Origin: Nocardia sp. NBC_01327
GTDB taxonomy: Bacteria > Actinomycetota > Actinomycetes > Mycobacteriales > Mycobacteriaceae
DNA: 64,000 bases
Reading direction: 5' to 3'
Assembly: GCF_035958815.1 (NCBI RefSeq)
Contig: NZ_CP108383.1
Span: 7,378,001-7,442,000 of the forward strand
The position numbers and the translations under genes were made by a program. Positions 26,291-34,143 of the stretch are shown one piece after another (the stretch's first letter is position 1; each line of letters opens with the position of its first letter). The notes below the pieces were generated by a model. It was not told where the DNA came from, made no database searches, and was given only the letters and a program-made list of their open reading frames with translations.

Positions 26291-27576
26291 CGGCCCGTGG
26301 TGGTCGGCACGCTGCTGGCCCCCGCACCGTGCTGGGCGGGGTCGCCGGGCAGGGCATCGGCGCCGTAGAAGACCGGCATCATGCCTTTGAGCAGCGTCAC
26401 GGCCGACCCCTCGCCCGACGGCACCGTCGCGAGGTTCGTGGCGACCACAATCGTGAGATCCGAGTCGGGGTCATTGGTCATGACGGTCATGTACCCGGGG
26501 ATCTGCCCGTCGTGTCCGATGAGATGCGTACCGAATCGGACAATGCCGAGACCGTATCCGGCGACCTCGGGCTGGGCCGGATCGATCGGCTGGATGCTGT
26601 CCATCCGCACCTGCTGCATCTTCGCGTCCAGCAGGCCGCCGTGGACGAGCGCCTTGACGTAGGTGGCCATGTCATCGACCGTCGAGATCACGCCGCCGGC
26701 GGTCCACGTCCACGACGGGCTCGCATCGGTCGCATCGGCGGGTTTCAGCGTGCCCGCGACGGCGGCGGCCTGTTCGGCGGGCGGCAGGGCGAAGGTGTCG
26801 ATGGTGGAGACATTGGTGCCGAACGCATAACCCCGCGGATGCGGATCGGGTATCGAGGAATCCGTCGCCGCGGGCAGCGAGGTGTGCTTCAGCCCGAGCG
26901 GGTCGAAGATGCGCTGCTGGAAGTTCTTCGCGGCCGACATGTTCGTGATCTTCTCGATGACCAGGCCGAGCAGGATGTAGTTGGTATTGCAGTAGTCGAA
27001 TTTCTGCCCCGGCGGAAAGCTGACCGGGTGCGAGAACGCGATCGCCAGTAACTCCTGTGGCGTCCAGACCTTGTTCGGGTCGCTGTCGAGCGAAGCGTTG
27101 AATTGCCGATCGGCCGTGTAACTGTAGAGCCCGCTGCGCATTTCGGCGAGCTGGGCAATGGTGATCCGATCCCCATTCGGCACATCAGGCAAGTACTTGG
27201 CAATCGGGTCGTCGAGGGCGAGTTTGCCCTCCTGCGCCAGTTGCAGAACGACCGTCGACGTCATGGTCTTGGTATTGCTGGCGATGCGGAAGTAGTCGTC
27301 CGCCTGTATGGGCTCGGTCGTGCCGATGGCCCGGGTGCCGAACGTTCCGGTCCAGTCGCCCTGCTTCGGTGATTTGACGACCACCACGGCGCCGGGAATG
27401 ACGTTGTCCCTCATCAGCTTGGTGATGATCGGGGTGATACTCGCGACGTACGCGGGCTCGGCCCCTGCCGAGGTGCTCGTGGCGCTGCCACCGGAATCCG
27501 ACGACGTACCGCAGCCCGCGGCGATGAACAGACCCGCGGTCGCGACCAATATTGCGATACTCGTCCGGTGTCCCAT
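26287..27576 (-). CDS. beta-lactamase-fold serine hydrolase, lipoprotein
   Basis: 429 residues from ATG 27576 (GGAG 6 bases upstream). The signal sequence ends in a lipobox FIAAGC, so Cys22 is probably lipidated and the enzyme is anchored outside the membrane. Class C/DD-peptidase motifs: SNTK at 100-103 (Ser100, Lys103), YCN at 195-197 and GHDG near the C-terminus in place of KTG. The family includes D-Ala-D-Ala carboxypeptidases, esterases and EstB-type enzymes. It is co-transcribed with the FAD hydroxylase. Confidence 0.87.
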   Translation of the reverse strand: MGHRTSIAILVATAGLFIAAGCGTSSDSGGSATSTSAGAEPAYVASITPIITKLMRDNVIPGAVVVVKSPKQGDWTGTFGTRAIGTTEPIQADDYFRIASNTKTMTSTVVLQLAQEGKLALDDPIAKYLPDVPNGDRITIAQLAEMRSGLYSYTADRQFNASLDSDPNKVWTPQELLAIAFSHPVSFPPGQKFDYCNTNYILLGLVIEKITNMSAAKNFQQRIFDPLGLKHTSLPAATDSSIPDPHPRGYAFGTNVSTIDTFALPPAEQAAAVAGTLKPADATDASPSWTWTAGGVISTVDDMATYVKALVHGGLLDAKMQQVRMDSIQPIDPAQPEVAGYGLGIVRFGTHLIGHDGQIPGYMTVMTNDPDSDLTIVVATNLATVPSGEGSAVTLLKGMMPVFYGADALPGDPAQHGAGASSVPTTTGR

Positions 27577-27685
27577 AACGCTCCGTCCGGGTGGGAACGT
27601 GGTCATGTAGCGCACAGCAACTCTAACTCCGCACCATGTGGCTTCGGGTAGGAATCAGCCAGCTAATCCGGTGACGGTGAAATGG

Positions 27686-27719
27686 AACGAGCACCCGGGC
27701 ATATGCCCGGGTGCTCGTT
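27686..27719 (-). terminator. long perfect palindrome, likely terminator of the thiolase operon
   Basis: A 34-base perfect palindrome with arms of 17 bases (AACGAGCACCCGGGCAT and its complement) lies 14 bases after the thiolase stop. The following minus-strand bases are only moderately T-rich (CCATTTC), so termination may be intrinsic in the loose actinobacterial sense. Confidence 0.7.
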
Positions 27720-27732
27720 ATACAGAGCTTGT

Positions 27733-28932
27733 TCAGCGCGTGGCGATAATCGCCGATCCATGACCGAAAAGGCCCTGGTTCACCGCAATACCCGCGCGGG
27801 CGCCCTCTACCTGGCGGCCGTCGGCCTGGCCGCGCAACTGCCAGGTGAGCTCGCAGATCTGAGCGATGGCCTGCGCCGGGATCGCCTCACCGAAACAGGC
27901 CAGCCCGCCGCTGGGGTTCACCGGCACCCGTCCGCCCAATGTTGTTGCGCCGCTGCGCAGCAACTCTTCGGCGCCACCTGTTTCACAGAGCCCGATGTCC
28001 TCGTACCAGTCCAGTTCCAGTGCGGTGGACAGGTCGTAGACCTCCGCGAAGGACAGGTCCGAGGGCCCGATCCCGGCTTCCTCGTACGCGGCGTGCGCGA
28101 TGGCGGAGCGGAACGTACGCGACTGCGGCTCGACGGCCACGGAGGAGTCCGTCGAGAAATCCGGCAGATCGAGAACGGTCTTCGGGAACGTCGGCGTCAC
28201 GGTCGACAGCGCGCTGATGCGCACCGGGTCCGCGATGCCGTGGCGGCGGGCGTAGTCCATCGACGTCAGCACCAGCGCGGCGCCGCCGTCACTGGTGGCG
28301 CAGATATCGAGCAGCCGCAGCGGGTCCGAGACGATCGCCGAGGCGGCGATCTCCTCGACCGAAACCTCTTTGCGATAGCGGGCATTCGGGTTGTTCAGGC
28401 CGTGCCTGGCGTTCTTCACCTTGACCGCGGCGAAATCGTCGAGCGTGGCGCCGTGCAGCGCCATCCGGCGGCGCGCGTAGAGCGCGAAGTAGATGGGGTT
28501 GGTCGCACCGAGCAGGTGGAAGCGCAACCAGTCCGGATCATCGCGGCGTTCACCGCCGACCGGCTGGAAGAAGCCCTTCGGCGTGGTGTCCGCGCCGACC
28601 ACCAGCGCGACCTCGCACAGCCCGGCCAGAATCTGCGCGCGGGCATTGGCGATGGCCTGCGCGCCGGAGGCACAGGCGGCGTAACTGCTGGAGATCCGCG
28701 CGCCCGACCAGCCCAGCGCCTGGGCGAACGTCGCGCCGGAGACGAAGCCGGGGTAGCCGTTCCGGATGGTGTCCGCACCGGCGATATAGCCGACATCGCG
28801 GTGGTCCACACCGGCGTCGGCGAGCGCCGCCCGTGCGGCGACCAGCCCGTATTCGACGAAATTGCGGCCCCACTTGCCCCACGGGTGCATGCCCGCGCCG
28901 AGGACGGCGATATCGCGATTCGAATCAGTCAT
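27733..28932 (-). CDS. Ltp-type thiolase (lipid-transfer protein family)
   Basis: 399 residues of thiolase fold with the nucleophile region SSYAACASG (Cys87). The usual GHPxGATG motif near the C-terminus is replaced by CFGEAIPAQA, a feature of Ltp/SCP2-like proteins that work with a DUF35 partner. In steroid side-chain degradation, Ltp2-DUF35 complexes perform retro-aldol cleavage; others act as thiolases. It overlaps the upstream DUF35 gene by 8 bases. The KstR-like box before the DUF35 gene fits a lipid or sterol catabolic role. Reaction not settled by sequence. Confidence 0.87.
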   Translation of the reverse strand: MTDSNRDIAVLGAGMHPWGKWGRNFVEYGLVAARAALADAGVDHRDVGYIAGADTIRNGYPGFVSGATFAQALGWSGARISSSYAACASGAQAIANARAQILAGLCEVALVVGADTTPKGFFQPVGGERRDDPDWLRFHLLGATNPIYFALYARRRMALHGATLDDFAAVKVKNARHGLNNPNARYRKEVSVEEIAASAIVSDPLRLLDICATSDGGAALVLTSMDYARRHGIADPVRISALSTVTPTFPKTVLDLPDFSTDSSVAVEPQSRTFRSAIAHAAYEEAGIGPSDLSFAEVYDLSTALELDWYEDIGLCETGGAEELLRSGATTLGGRVPVNPSGGLACFGEAIPAQAIAQICELTWQLRGQADGRQVEGARAGIAVNQGLFGHGSAIIATR

Positions 28933-29371
28933 TGACCGGCCTCCACATCCACACCGTGTGCTCTGCCTCGTCGTCCTCGTACAGCACGCCGGCGGTCAAT
29001 TCGACCGCCATGCCGACGGCCAGATCATCGACGGTGAGACCGCGGACGACCTGCCCGAGAACGACCATCTGCTCGACCTCGAGCTCCACTGCCGCAACGA
29101 CATACGGCACGAACGGATCGGGCGAGACATAGGGCGGCGGCGGCTTGTAGCGGGCATCGGCATACGACCAGATGCGGCCGCGCGTGGAAAACAGGTATTC
29201 GGCGAGCTCGGAGCCGTCCTTCTTGCCCGAGCACTGCGGGTTGCGGCAGGCCAGCGTGTTCTTCGGAAAATACGGTGTGCCGCAATCATTGCAGCGTGTT
29301 CCCTGCAGACGCACCACACCGTCGTCCGCAGTGAACCAGTCTGCCACGGCGGGCCGTTGTTCTTTCTGCAC
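28925..29371 (-). CDS. Zn-ribbon OB-fold protein (DUF35 family), partner of the thiolase
   Basis: 148 residues starting at GTG 29371. The rubredoxin-like zinc ribbon has Cys27, Cys30, Cys42 and Cys47 (RCNDC, CRNPQC). An OB-fold follows with GRIWSYADARYKPPPPY and a C-terminal VWMWRPV. DUF35 proteins bind CoA esters and activate thiolase-like or aldolase partners. The gene's stop region overlaps the thiolase start by 8 bases. A KstR-like palindrome ends 14 bases before the start codon. Confidence 0.87.
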   Translation of the reverse strand: MQKEQRPAVADWFTADDGVVRLQGTRCNDCGTPYFPKNTLACRNPQCSGKKDGSELAEYLFSTRGRIWSYADARYKPPPPYVSPDPFVPYVVAAVELEVEQMVVLGQVVRGLTVDDLAVGMAVELTAGVLYEDDEAEHTVWMWRPVND

Positions 29372-29385
29372 AAAGCCGACGGTAT

Positions 29386-29399
29386 AGGAACACGTTCTA
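29386..29399. promoter_or_regulatory. KstR-like palindrome before the DUF35/thiolase operon
   Basis: On the minus strand TAGAACGTGTTCCT matches TnnAACnnGTTnnA except at the last fixed base. It lies 15 bases upstream of the DUF35 start codon, where a repressor would block transcription. Confidence 0.5.
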
Positions 29400-29475
29400 C
29401 TTTGGGAAGGAAACCGGCCACAGAGCCGCGCGAGCGGAGGTACGGTGAAGTCGAATTGAGGAGTACCTCGACACG

Positions 29476-30252
29476 ATGGGCACCAAAGCTATTGACCCGC
29501 AGGCGATCCGCAATGTCACGATCGTCGGCGACCCCGACGATACGACGCGGCTGATCCACCGCCTGCTCGGCAGGACCGGTTCCGGCCCGCAGACCGTGAT
29601 CCACTGGTCGACGAACCGAATCGACCACACGATTCGCCTCACCGAGCTCTCGAGCCGCACACCCGCCGCGGATCTGGAGCGATCCATCCGCGTGGCCGAC
29701 GGGGTGATCGCGCTCGTCGACGCGGCCTCGCACCGCTCACCCCGGCTCGAAACGACACTGCGGGTCGCCGACGACCACCAGGTCGCCCGGCTGTGCGTGC
29801 TGACCGGACTCGATCACCCCCGCGCCGACTTCGAGCGCTGCATCCGAACGATCGCCGACACCCGCGGGGCGGTGCCACTGACCCTGCAGATCCCCCTCGG
29901 CACCGGCGCCGCCTTCGACGGCACCCTCGACCTGGCTCCGATGTGGACACTCGCACCGATGGCCGCCGAATTCTACGGCGCCCATTGGCAATTCGCGGCG
30001 CAGTGGTATCGCACGCTCGCGAAAACCCTCATGGACAGCACAGCCCAGGACCCCTCCCCCGCCCTGCGCAATCTCTCGCTCGAACAGCTGCACCGCCGCA
30101 TCCGCCGCCTCACCCGCATCGGCGACGTCGTGCCCGTTCTGTGCAGCGCGGCCCCCAGAAGCGACGACATCAGCGCCCTTATGGACGCCATCGTCCGCTA
30201 TCTGCCGTCCCCCCTGGATGTCTGCCAACCGGAACACGCCCTCGACTACTGA
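29476..30252 (+). CDS. GTPase-dead EF-G-like G-domain protein
   Basis: 258 residues that align in order with domain I of elongation factor G: IRNVTIVGDPDDTTRLIHRL for the P-loop strand, LERSIRVADGVIALVDAAS after switch II, ADFERCIRTI after the fourth motif, and AIVRYLPSPLDV at the domain end. The nucleotide-binding residues are lost: P-loop GKT is PDDTTR, DTPGH is ELSSRT and NKxD is TGLD. It stops at the end of the G domain and lacks domains II-V. A ribosome or EF-G interacting decoy is possible, but nothing proves a function. GAGGAG precedes the ATG. Divergent from the DUF35 gene. Confidence 0.75.
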   Translation: MGTKAIDPQAIRNVTIVGDPDDTTRLIHRLLGRTGSGPQTVIHWSTNRIDHTIRLTELSSRTPAADLERSIRVADGVIALVDAASHRSPRLETTLRVADDHQVARLCVLTGLDHPRADFERCIRTIADTRGAVPLTLQIPLGTGAAFDGTLDLAPMWTLAPMAAEFYGAHWQFAAQWYRTLAKTLMDSTAQDPSPALRNLSLEQLHRRIRRLTRIGDVVPVLCSAAPRSDDISALMDAIVRYLPSPLDVCQPEHALDY

Positions 30253-30261
30253 CCACGGCGC

Positions 30262-30564
30262 TCAGGACACATTTTCGAGAAGGCACTCGATGTGGCGGAG
30301 ATAGTCGAGCAGATCTCCGATTTCGGCCAGCGGTATGCCCGCACCCGCCAATGCCCGGACCTGCGCCAGCCGTAGTAGCTCCGCGGATCGGTAGCGCCGG
30401 CAGCCGGAGCTGTCGGATTCCGGTTCGGCGATCAGACCATGCTGGTGGTACTGCCGCACCGTGGCGACCGTGACGCCGGCGAAGGCCGCCGCTCGGTCGA
30501 TCGTGAACCAGCCCAAGGCTTCTCGATCCGTTCCGAGAGACCTCTGCGCGCTCTGCTCGAACAT
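30262..30564 (-). CDS. MerR family transcriptional regulator, short
   Basis: 100 residues from ATG 30564 (GTG 30585 possible). The MerR winged helix is clear: FTIDRAAAFAGVTVATVRQY, then HQHGLIAEPESD, SGCRRYRSAELLRLAQVRAL and the helix AEIGDLLDYL. There is no sizeable effector domain and no metal-binding cysteine set. It is divergent from the PadR operon and convergent with the EF-G-like gene, 9 bases apart. Confidence 0.82.
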   Translation of the reverse strand: MFEQSAQRSLGTDREALGWFTIDRAAAFAGVTVATVRQYHQHGLIAEPESDSSGCRRYRSAELLRLAQVRALAGAGIPLAEIGDLLDYLRHIECLLENVS

Positions 30565-30608
30565 GGCTACCTGCCCCTTTTCCACGCTATTCGGTACTAC
30601 TAGCTACC

Positions 30609-30631
30609 GCTACTGTGTGATACAGTCTAGC
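30609..30631. promoter_or_regulatory. interrupted palindrome between MerR and PadR
   Basis: GCTACTGT and ACAGTCTAGC form an imperfect inverted repeat (GCTA/TAGC outside, CTGT/ACAG inside) in the divergent promoter region. Candidate PadR or MerR operator. Confidence 0.4.
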
Positions 30632-30687
30632 GGTATATAGCGCTACAGAGTAGTGCTACTCGAACAGAGGAGCCCGCCACGGACAAC

Positions 30688-31005
30688 TTGACAGAGATGC
30701 TGAAGGGAACGCTCGAGGGCTGCGTCCTCGAGATCATCGGCATCGAGGAGACATACGGATACGCCATCACGCGCCGACTGAACGAACTCGGTTTCGCAGA
30801 TGTCATCGAAGGAACGGTCTACGCCATTCTGCTGCGATTGGAGAAGAATGGTCTGGTCGATGTATCGAAACGACCATCCGAGGTCGGCCCGCCGCGCAAG
30901 TTCTACGCACTCAACGAGGCTGGGCGCACCGAACTCGCGACGTTCTGGACGAAATGGGAATACGTCTCATCGCATATCAATGAGCTCAGGGGAAGCAGGA
31001 AATGA
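30688..31005 (+). CDS. PadR family transcriptional regulator
   Basis: About 105 residues from TTG 30688. PadR winged helix: EMLKGTLEGCVLEII, ETYGYAITRRLNELGF, then EGTVYAILLRLEKNGLVDV and the wing GPPRKFYALNEAGR. It heads a PadR-DUF1048-DUF1048 operon, overlapping the next gene by 4 bases. The start is odd: a good GAGGAG sits 6 bases before an in-frame ACG (30679), which would give the N-terminus usual for the family, whereas TTG 30688 is too far from it. Either ACG is used or the start was damaged. Confidence 0.85.
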   Translation: MTEMLKGTLEGCVLEIIGIEETYGYAITRRLNELGFADVIEGTVYAILLRLEKNGLVDVSKRPSEVGPPRKFYALNEAGRTELATFWTKWEYVSSHINELRGSRK

Positions 31006-31349
31006 ACTTTTGGGAGACGATCACGGGCAGTGATCTCACCAGGGAATACAAGGCCTTCGACGCGCGAGCCAAGGCTCTCCCTGACGAGTATCGAGCCGCG
31101 TGGGAAGAGATCAAGATCCATCTCTCGCCCTACTCGGGGCTCACGGGTCGCAATCTGATGCCGATCATGGACGGCGCCCTGGGACTGCTCGAGGAAGCGG
31201 CGGCGGACGGCCAGAGTGTCGACGAGACACTGGGCACCGATATCAAAGGCTTCTGCGCCGCGATCGCCGGCGAGGAAAAAGCCAGGAGTTATCGCGACAA
31301 GTGGCGCGAACAGCTGAACAAGAACGTGGCAAAGAAACTGGGAGGATAA
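31002..31349 (+). CDS. DUF1048 family protein (first copy)
   Basis: 115 residues with the DUF1048 pattern: YKAFDARAKALPDEYRAAWEE and a four-helix arrangement ending in YRDKWREQLNKNV. The ATG overlaps the PadR stop (ATGA, 31002-31005). DUF1048 proteins are usually found beside PadR regulators and often near an ABC exporter, which is missing here. No membrane helix or signal. Function unknown. Confidence 0.82.
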   Translation: MNFWETITGSDLTREYKAFDARAKALPDEYRAAWEEIKIHLSPYSGLTGRNLMPIMDGALGLLEEAAADGQSVDETLGTDIKGFCAAIAGEEKARSYRDKWREQLNKNVAKKLGG

Positions 31350-31350
31350 A

Positions 31351-31671
31351 GTGGGCATCCGCGATGTCATCGAAGGCAAGAGGGAGTGGCGGGCCCACAT
31401 GGCGCGCGTCAAGGCGCTGCCGCCCGATTACCAGATCGTCTACAAGGAGATTCAGAAGTACTTCTTCAAGATAGGGCCGGTCGACCTGGTCGAGGGCAAC
31501 CTGCTCCAGGGAATTGTCGAATTCTTCGAAGAAGGCGCCGCAGCCGGCACCGGAGTCCTGGAACTCATCGGCGACGATGTCGCGGCCTTCTGCGATGACC
31601 TGGTGAAGGACTCACCGACCTATGCCGACATCTACCAGGAGTCCGTCAGCAAGGAAATCGGTAAGGGATGA
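31351..31671 (+). CDS. DUF1048 family protein (second copy)
   Basis: 106 residues from GTG 31351, preceded by GGAGG. It shares the layout of the first copy: RAHMARVKALPPDYQIVYKE, a central helix ending LEL and a C-terminal YQESVSKEIG. It starts 1 base after the first copy's stop, so it is the third gene of the operon. Function unknown; probably a partner of the first copy. Confidence 0.82.
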   Translation: MGIRDVIEGKREWRAHMARVKALPPDYQIVYKEIQKYFFKIGPVDLVEGNLLQGIVEFFEEGAAAGTGVLELIGDDVAAFCDDLVKDSPTYADIYQESVSKEIGKG

Positions 31672-31735
31672 CCGTGGTACCGGCAACCGGACCGGTGGGC
31701 GATTCCGGTCCGGTTGCCGCGGCTACGGCCGATTG

Positions 31736-33307
31736 CTAACCGGCAGTTGCCTTTTCGGCCTCCTCGACCTTCGGTGCATCGGTGAATCCGACCAGCTTCA
31801 CGTCCTTGACGAAGAACGACACGATCAGGCCGACAACGCCGGCGGCGGCGCCCGCCCAGAACACTCCGACAATGCCGTGGGTGACCGCGGCGTGCAAGGC
31901 GTCCTGCAGCGGCTTGGGCAGCGTGTGCACCATGGCGGGCGGCAATTGCGCACCGCCGGATACCAGCTTCGCTCCGGCATCACCGGCCTTGGCGGACAAT
32001 TCGTGGGTGAGCCGGGTGGTGTAGATGGTGCCGAGGACCGCTGTTCCGAGCGACATGCCCATGGTCCGCAGGAACGTGCTCGCGCCCATGCCCGCACCCA
32101 TATCGCGCAGGCTGACGCTGTTCTGCGCGATCAGCATCGAGGGCTGCATCAGGCAGCCGACACCCAGACCGAGAACGGCCATGAACAGTCCGAGGGTGAG
32201 TTTCGTTGTGTCCGTGTGCACCTGGGCCAGCAGGACCATTCCCGCGATGAGCACGACCGACCCGATGATCGGGAAGATGCGGACCTTGCCGGTCCGGGAG
32301 GTGATCTGCCCGATCGCCACACTCGCGAACATCATCGGAAACATCATGGGCAGCAACAACAATCCGCTGTTGGTGGCGGACGCGCCCTGCACGAGCTGCT
32401 GGAACTGCGGCAGGTAGGCCGCCGAACCCATCATCGCGAGACCGATGATGAAGGCGAGCGCCCCCGCCAGCGAGAAGTTGCGATTGGTGAAGACGTGCAA
32501 GGGCATGATCGGCTCGTCGACCCGTCGTTCGATGGCGACGAAGGCCACGAACCCGCCGATCGCGACCACGATGGTCGCGATGATCTGCCATGAGCCCCAG
32601 GCGTATTGGGATCCCGCCCAGCTGCCGAGCAGTACCAGTGCGCTCGCCCACAGCGCGAGTGTTCCCGCACCCCACCAGTCGATGCGGACCTTGCCGGTGG
32701 TGCGCCGCGGTGCGTGCAGCGTGAACCAGACGGTGACCAGCGCGATGGCGCCCAAGGGCAGATTCACATAGAACGCCCAGCGCCACGACGCGTTATCGGT
32801 GATCCATCCGCCGATGAGCGGGCCGCCGAGCATGGCCAGCGGCATGATCGCCATGAACAGGCCCTGATACTTTCCGCGTTCCGCGGGCGGAATCAGCTCG
32901 CCGAGAATCGACATGACACCGACGATCAGACCGCCGGCGCCCAGACCCTGCACACCGCGAAAACCGATGAGCTCCATCATGTTCTGCGACATTCCGGTGA
33001 GCGCCGAGCCCGCCAGGAACAGCACGATCGAGGCGAGGAAGGTCGGCTTGCGACCGTACAGATCGCCGAGTTTGCCCCACAGCGGCGTGGAGACCGCCGT
33101 GGCCAGGGTGTACGCGGTCAGCACCCATGCCAGGTGCTTCAATCCGCCGAGATCGCCCACAATGGTCGGCAGTGCCGGACCGACGATGGTGTTGTCGAGC
33201 ATCGCGAGAAGCATCGCGATCATCAGGCCGCTCATCACGGTGATGATTTCGCGGTGACTTCGCCGCTGGAATCCTTCGGTTTCGACCGTCGTCGATTGAT
33301 CTGTCAT
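31736..33307 (-). CDS. MFS drug exporter, DHA2 type (14 TM)
   Basis: 523 residues. DHA2 signatures: LLAMLDNTIVGPALP in helix 1, GKLGDLYGRKPTFLA in loop 2-3, GLGAGGLIVGVMSILGELIP in motif C, and a central cytosolic-facing stretch HAPRRTTGKVRIDW. Related to the partial exporter at the window start. It is divergent from a TetR gene 102 bases away. The sequence between them holds the palindrome GACCGGTC. Most likely a drug or lipid efflux pump controlled by that TetR protein. Confidence 0.88.
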   Translation of the reverse strand: MTDQSTTVETEGFQRRSHREIITVMSGLMIAMLLAMLDNTIVGPALPTIVGDLGGLKHLAWVLTAYTLATAVSTPLWGKLGDLYGRKPTFLASIVLFLAGSALTGMSQNMMELIGFRGVQGLGAGGLIVGVMSILGELIPPAERGKYQGLFMAIMPLAMLGGPLIGGWITDNASWRWAFYVNLPLGAIALVTVWFTLHAPRRTTGKVRIDWWGAGTLALWASALVLLGSWAGSQYAWGSWQIIATIVVAIGGFVAFVAIERRVDEPIMPLHVFTNRNFSLAGALAFIIGLAMMGSAAYLPQFQQLVQGASATNSGLLLLPMMFPMMFASVAIGQITSRTGKVRIFPIIGSVVLIAGMVLLAQVHTDTTKLTLGLFMAVLGLGVGCLMQPSMLIAQNSVSLRDMGAGMGASTFLRTMGMSLGTAVLGTIYTTRLTHELSAKAGDAGAKLVSGGAQLPPAMVHTLPKPLQDALHAAVTHGIVGVFWAGAAAGVVGLIVSFFVKDVKLVGFTDAPKVEEAEKATAG

Positions 33308-33326
33308 GTCCCACTCATTACTTGCC

Positions 33327-33334
33327 GACCGGTC
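33327..33334. promoter_or_regulatory. short palindrome in the exporter/TetR divergent region
   Basis: GACCGGTC is an 8-base palindrome 20 bases upstream of the exporter start and 75 bases before the TetR start. It is a plausible core of the TetR operator but short enough to be chance. Confidence 0.3.
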
Positions 33335-33409
33335 AGCTGCTTACCTGCCGTATAGTAATCTCCTGATTCGGCTTGTCAAACAATCGCCAGCGGGCAGGAG
33401 TGTGGGTGG

Positions 33410-34000
33410 ATGTCATCCGGTGACGGCGGCATGCGGGAGAAGATCCGTCAGGTCGCCCTGGAATCGTTCACCGAGCGCGGCTACGACGGCACCTCGCTGC
33501 GCGAGATCGCCGAACAACTCGACGTCACGAAAGCCGCGCTCTACTACCACTTCAAGTCCAAGGACGCGATCCTGCTCAGCCTCATCGTCGAACTCCTCGA
33601 CGCCATGGGCGAGCTGGTCACCTGGGGCCGCGCACAGCCCTTCTCCCCCGCCTTCCAGGACGACATGCTCGACCGCGTCGCCGACCTGTTCTTCGGCGAC
33701 GCCAACCGCGTGGTCCGCCTCATCCAGCAGAACCAGCCCGTCCTGCGCGCATTGGCAGCCGACGCCGCCAGCAAGCAGGTCCGCGACGCCGGCGAACTCA
33801 AGGCCCTGATCGGCGAGGTCATCACCCTGATGACACCGGCCGACTGCGACCTGCACACCCGCATGCGAATCCGAACCGCCGTGGCGGCCATCATCTTCGG
33901 CCCCATCACCGGCGAACAACTCGGCGACACTCTCGACGCCAGCCCTGACGAACAGAAGAAAATCTCCCTCGCCATCGCGCGAGAACTCCTGGCGATCTAG
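33410..34000 (+). CDS. TetR family transcriptional regulator
   Basis: 196 residues. The TetR DNA-binding domain is at residues 8-58: REKIRQVALESFTERGYDG, SLREIAEQLDVTKAALYYHF and KSKDAILLSL. The C-terminal half is a ligand pocket domain. ATG 33410 follows AGGAG at 9 bases. It is divergent from the DHA2 exporter, its probable target. Confidence 0.9.
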   Translation: MSSGDGGMREKIRQVALESFTERGYDGTSLREIAEQLDVTKAALYYHFKSKDAILLSLIVELLDAMGELVTWGRAQPFSPAFQDDMLDRVADLFFGDANRVVRLIQQNQPVLRALAADAASKQVRDAGELKALIGEVITLMTPADCDLHTRMRIRTAVAAIIFGPITGEQLGDTLDASPDEQKKISLAIARELLAI

Positions 34001-34143
34001 CCCGCGGCTTTTCCCCTCGCCGCCGGCGCCCCAGCGGAAATCGGCGCGCCCGCCGCGCGTCGGCCGGATTCTCCCGGCCTGGCGCCATTACGATCGTCGC
34101 GAGATCTGCGATCGACTCCGCGAAAAACGGCGTAGGAGAATCC

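Noticed and set aside
23936..26368. 810-codon plus-strand frame
   Set aside because: Shadow of the FAD hydroxylase and paralogue 2, rich in Arg/His/Gln as antisense GC-rich frames are.
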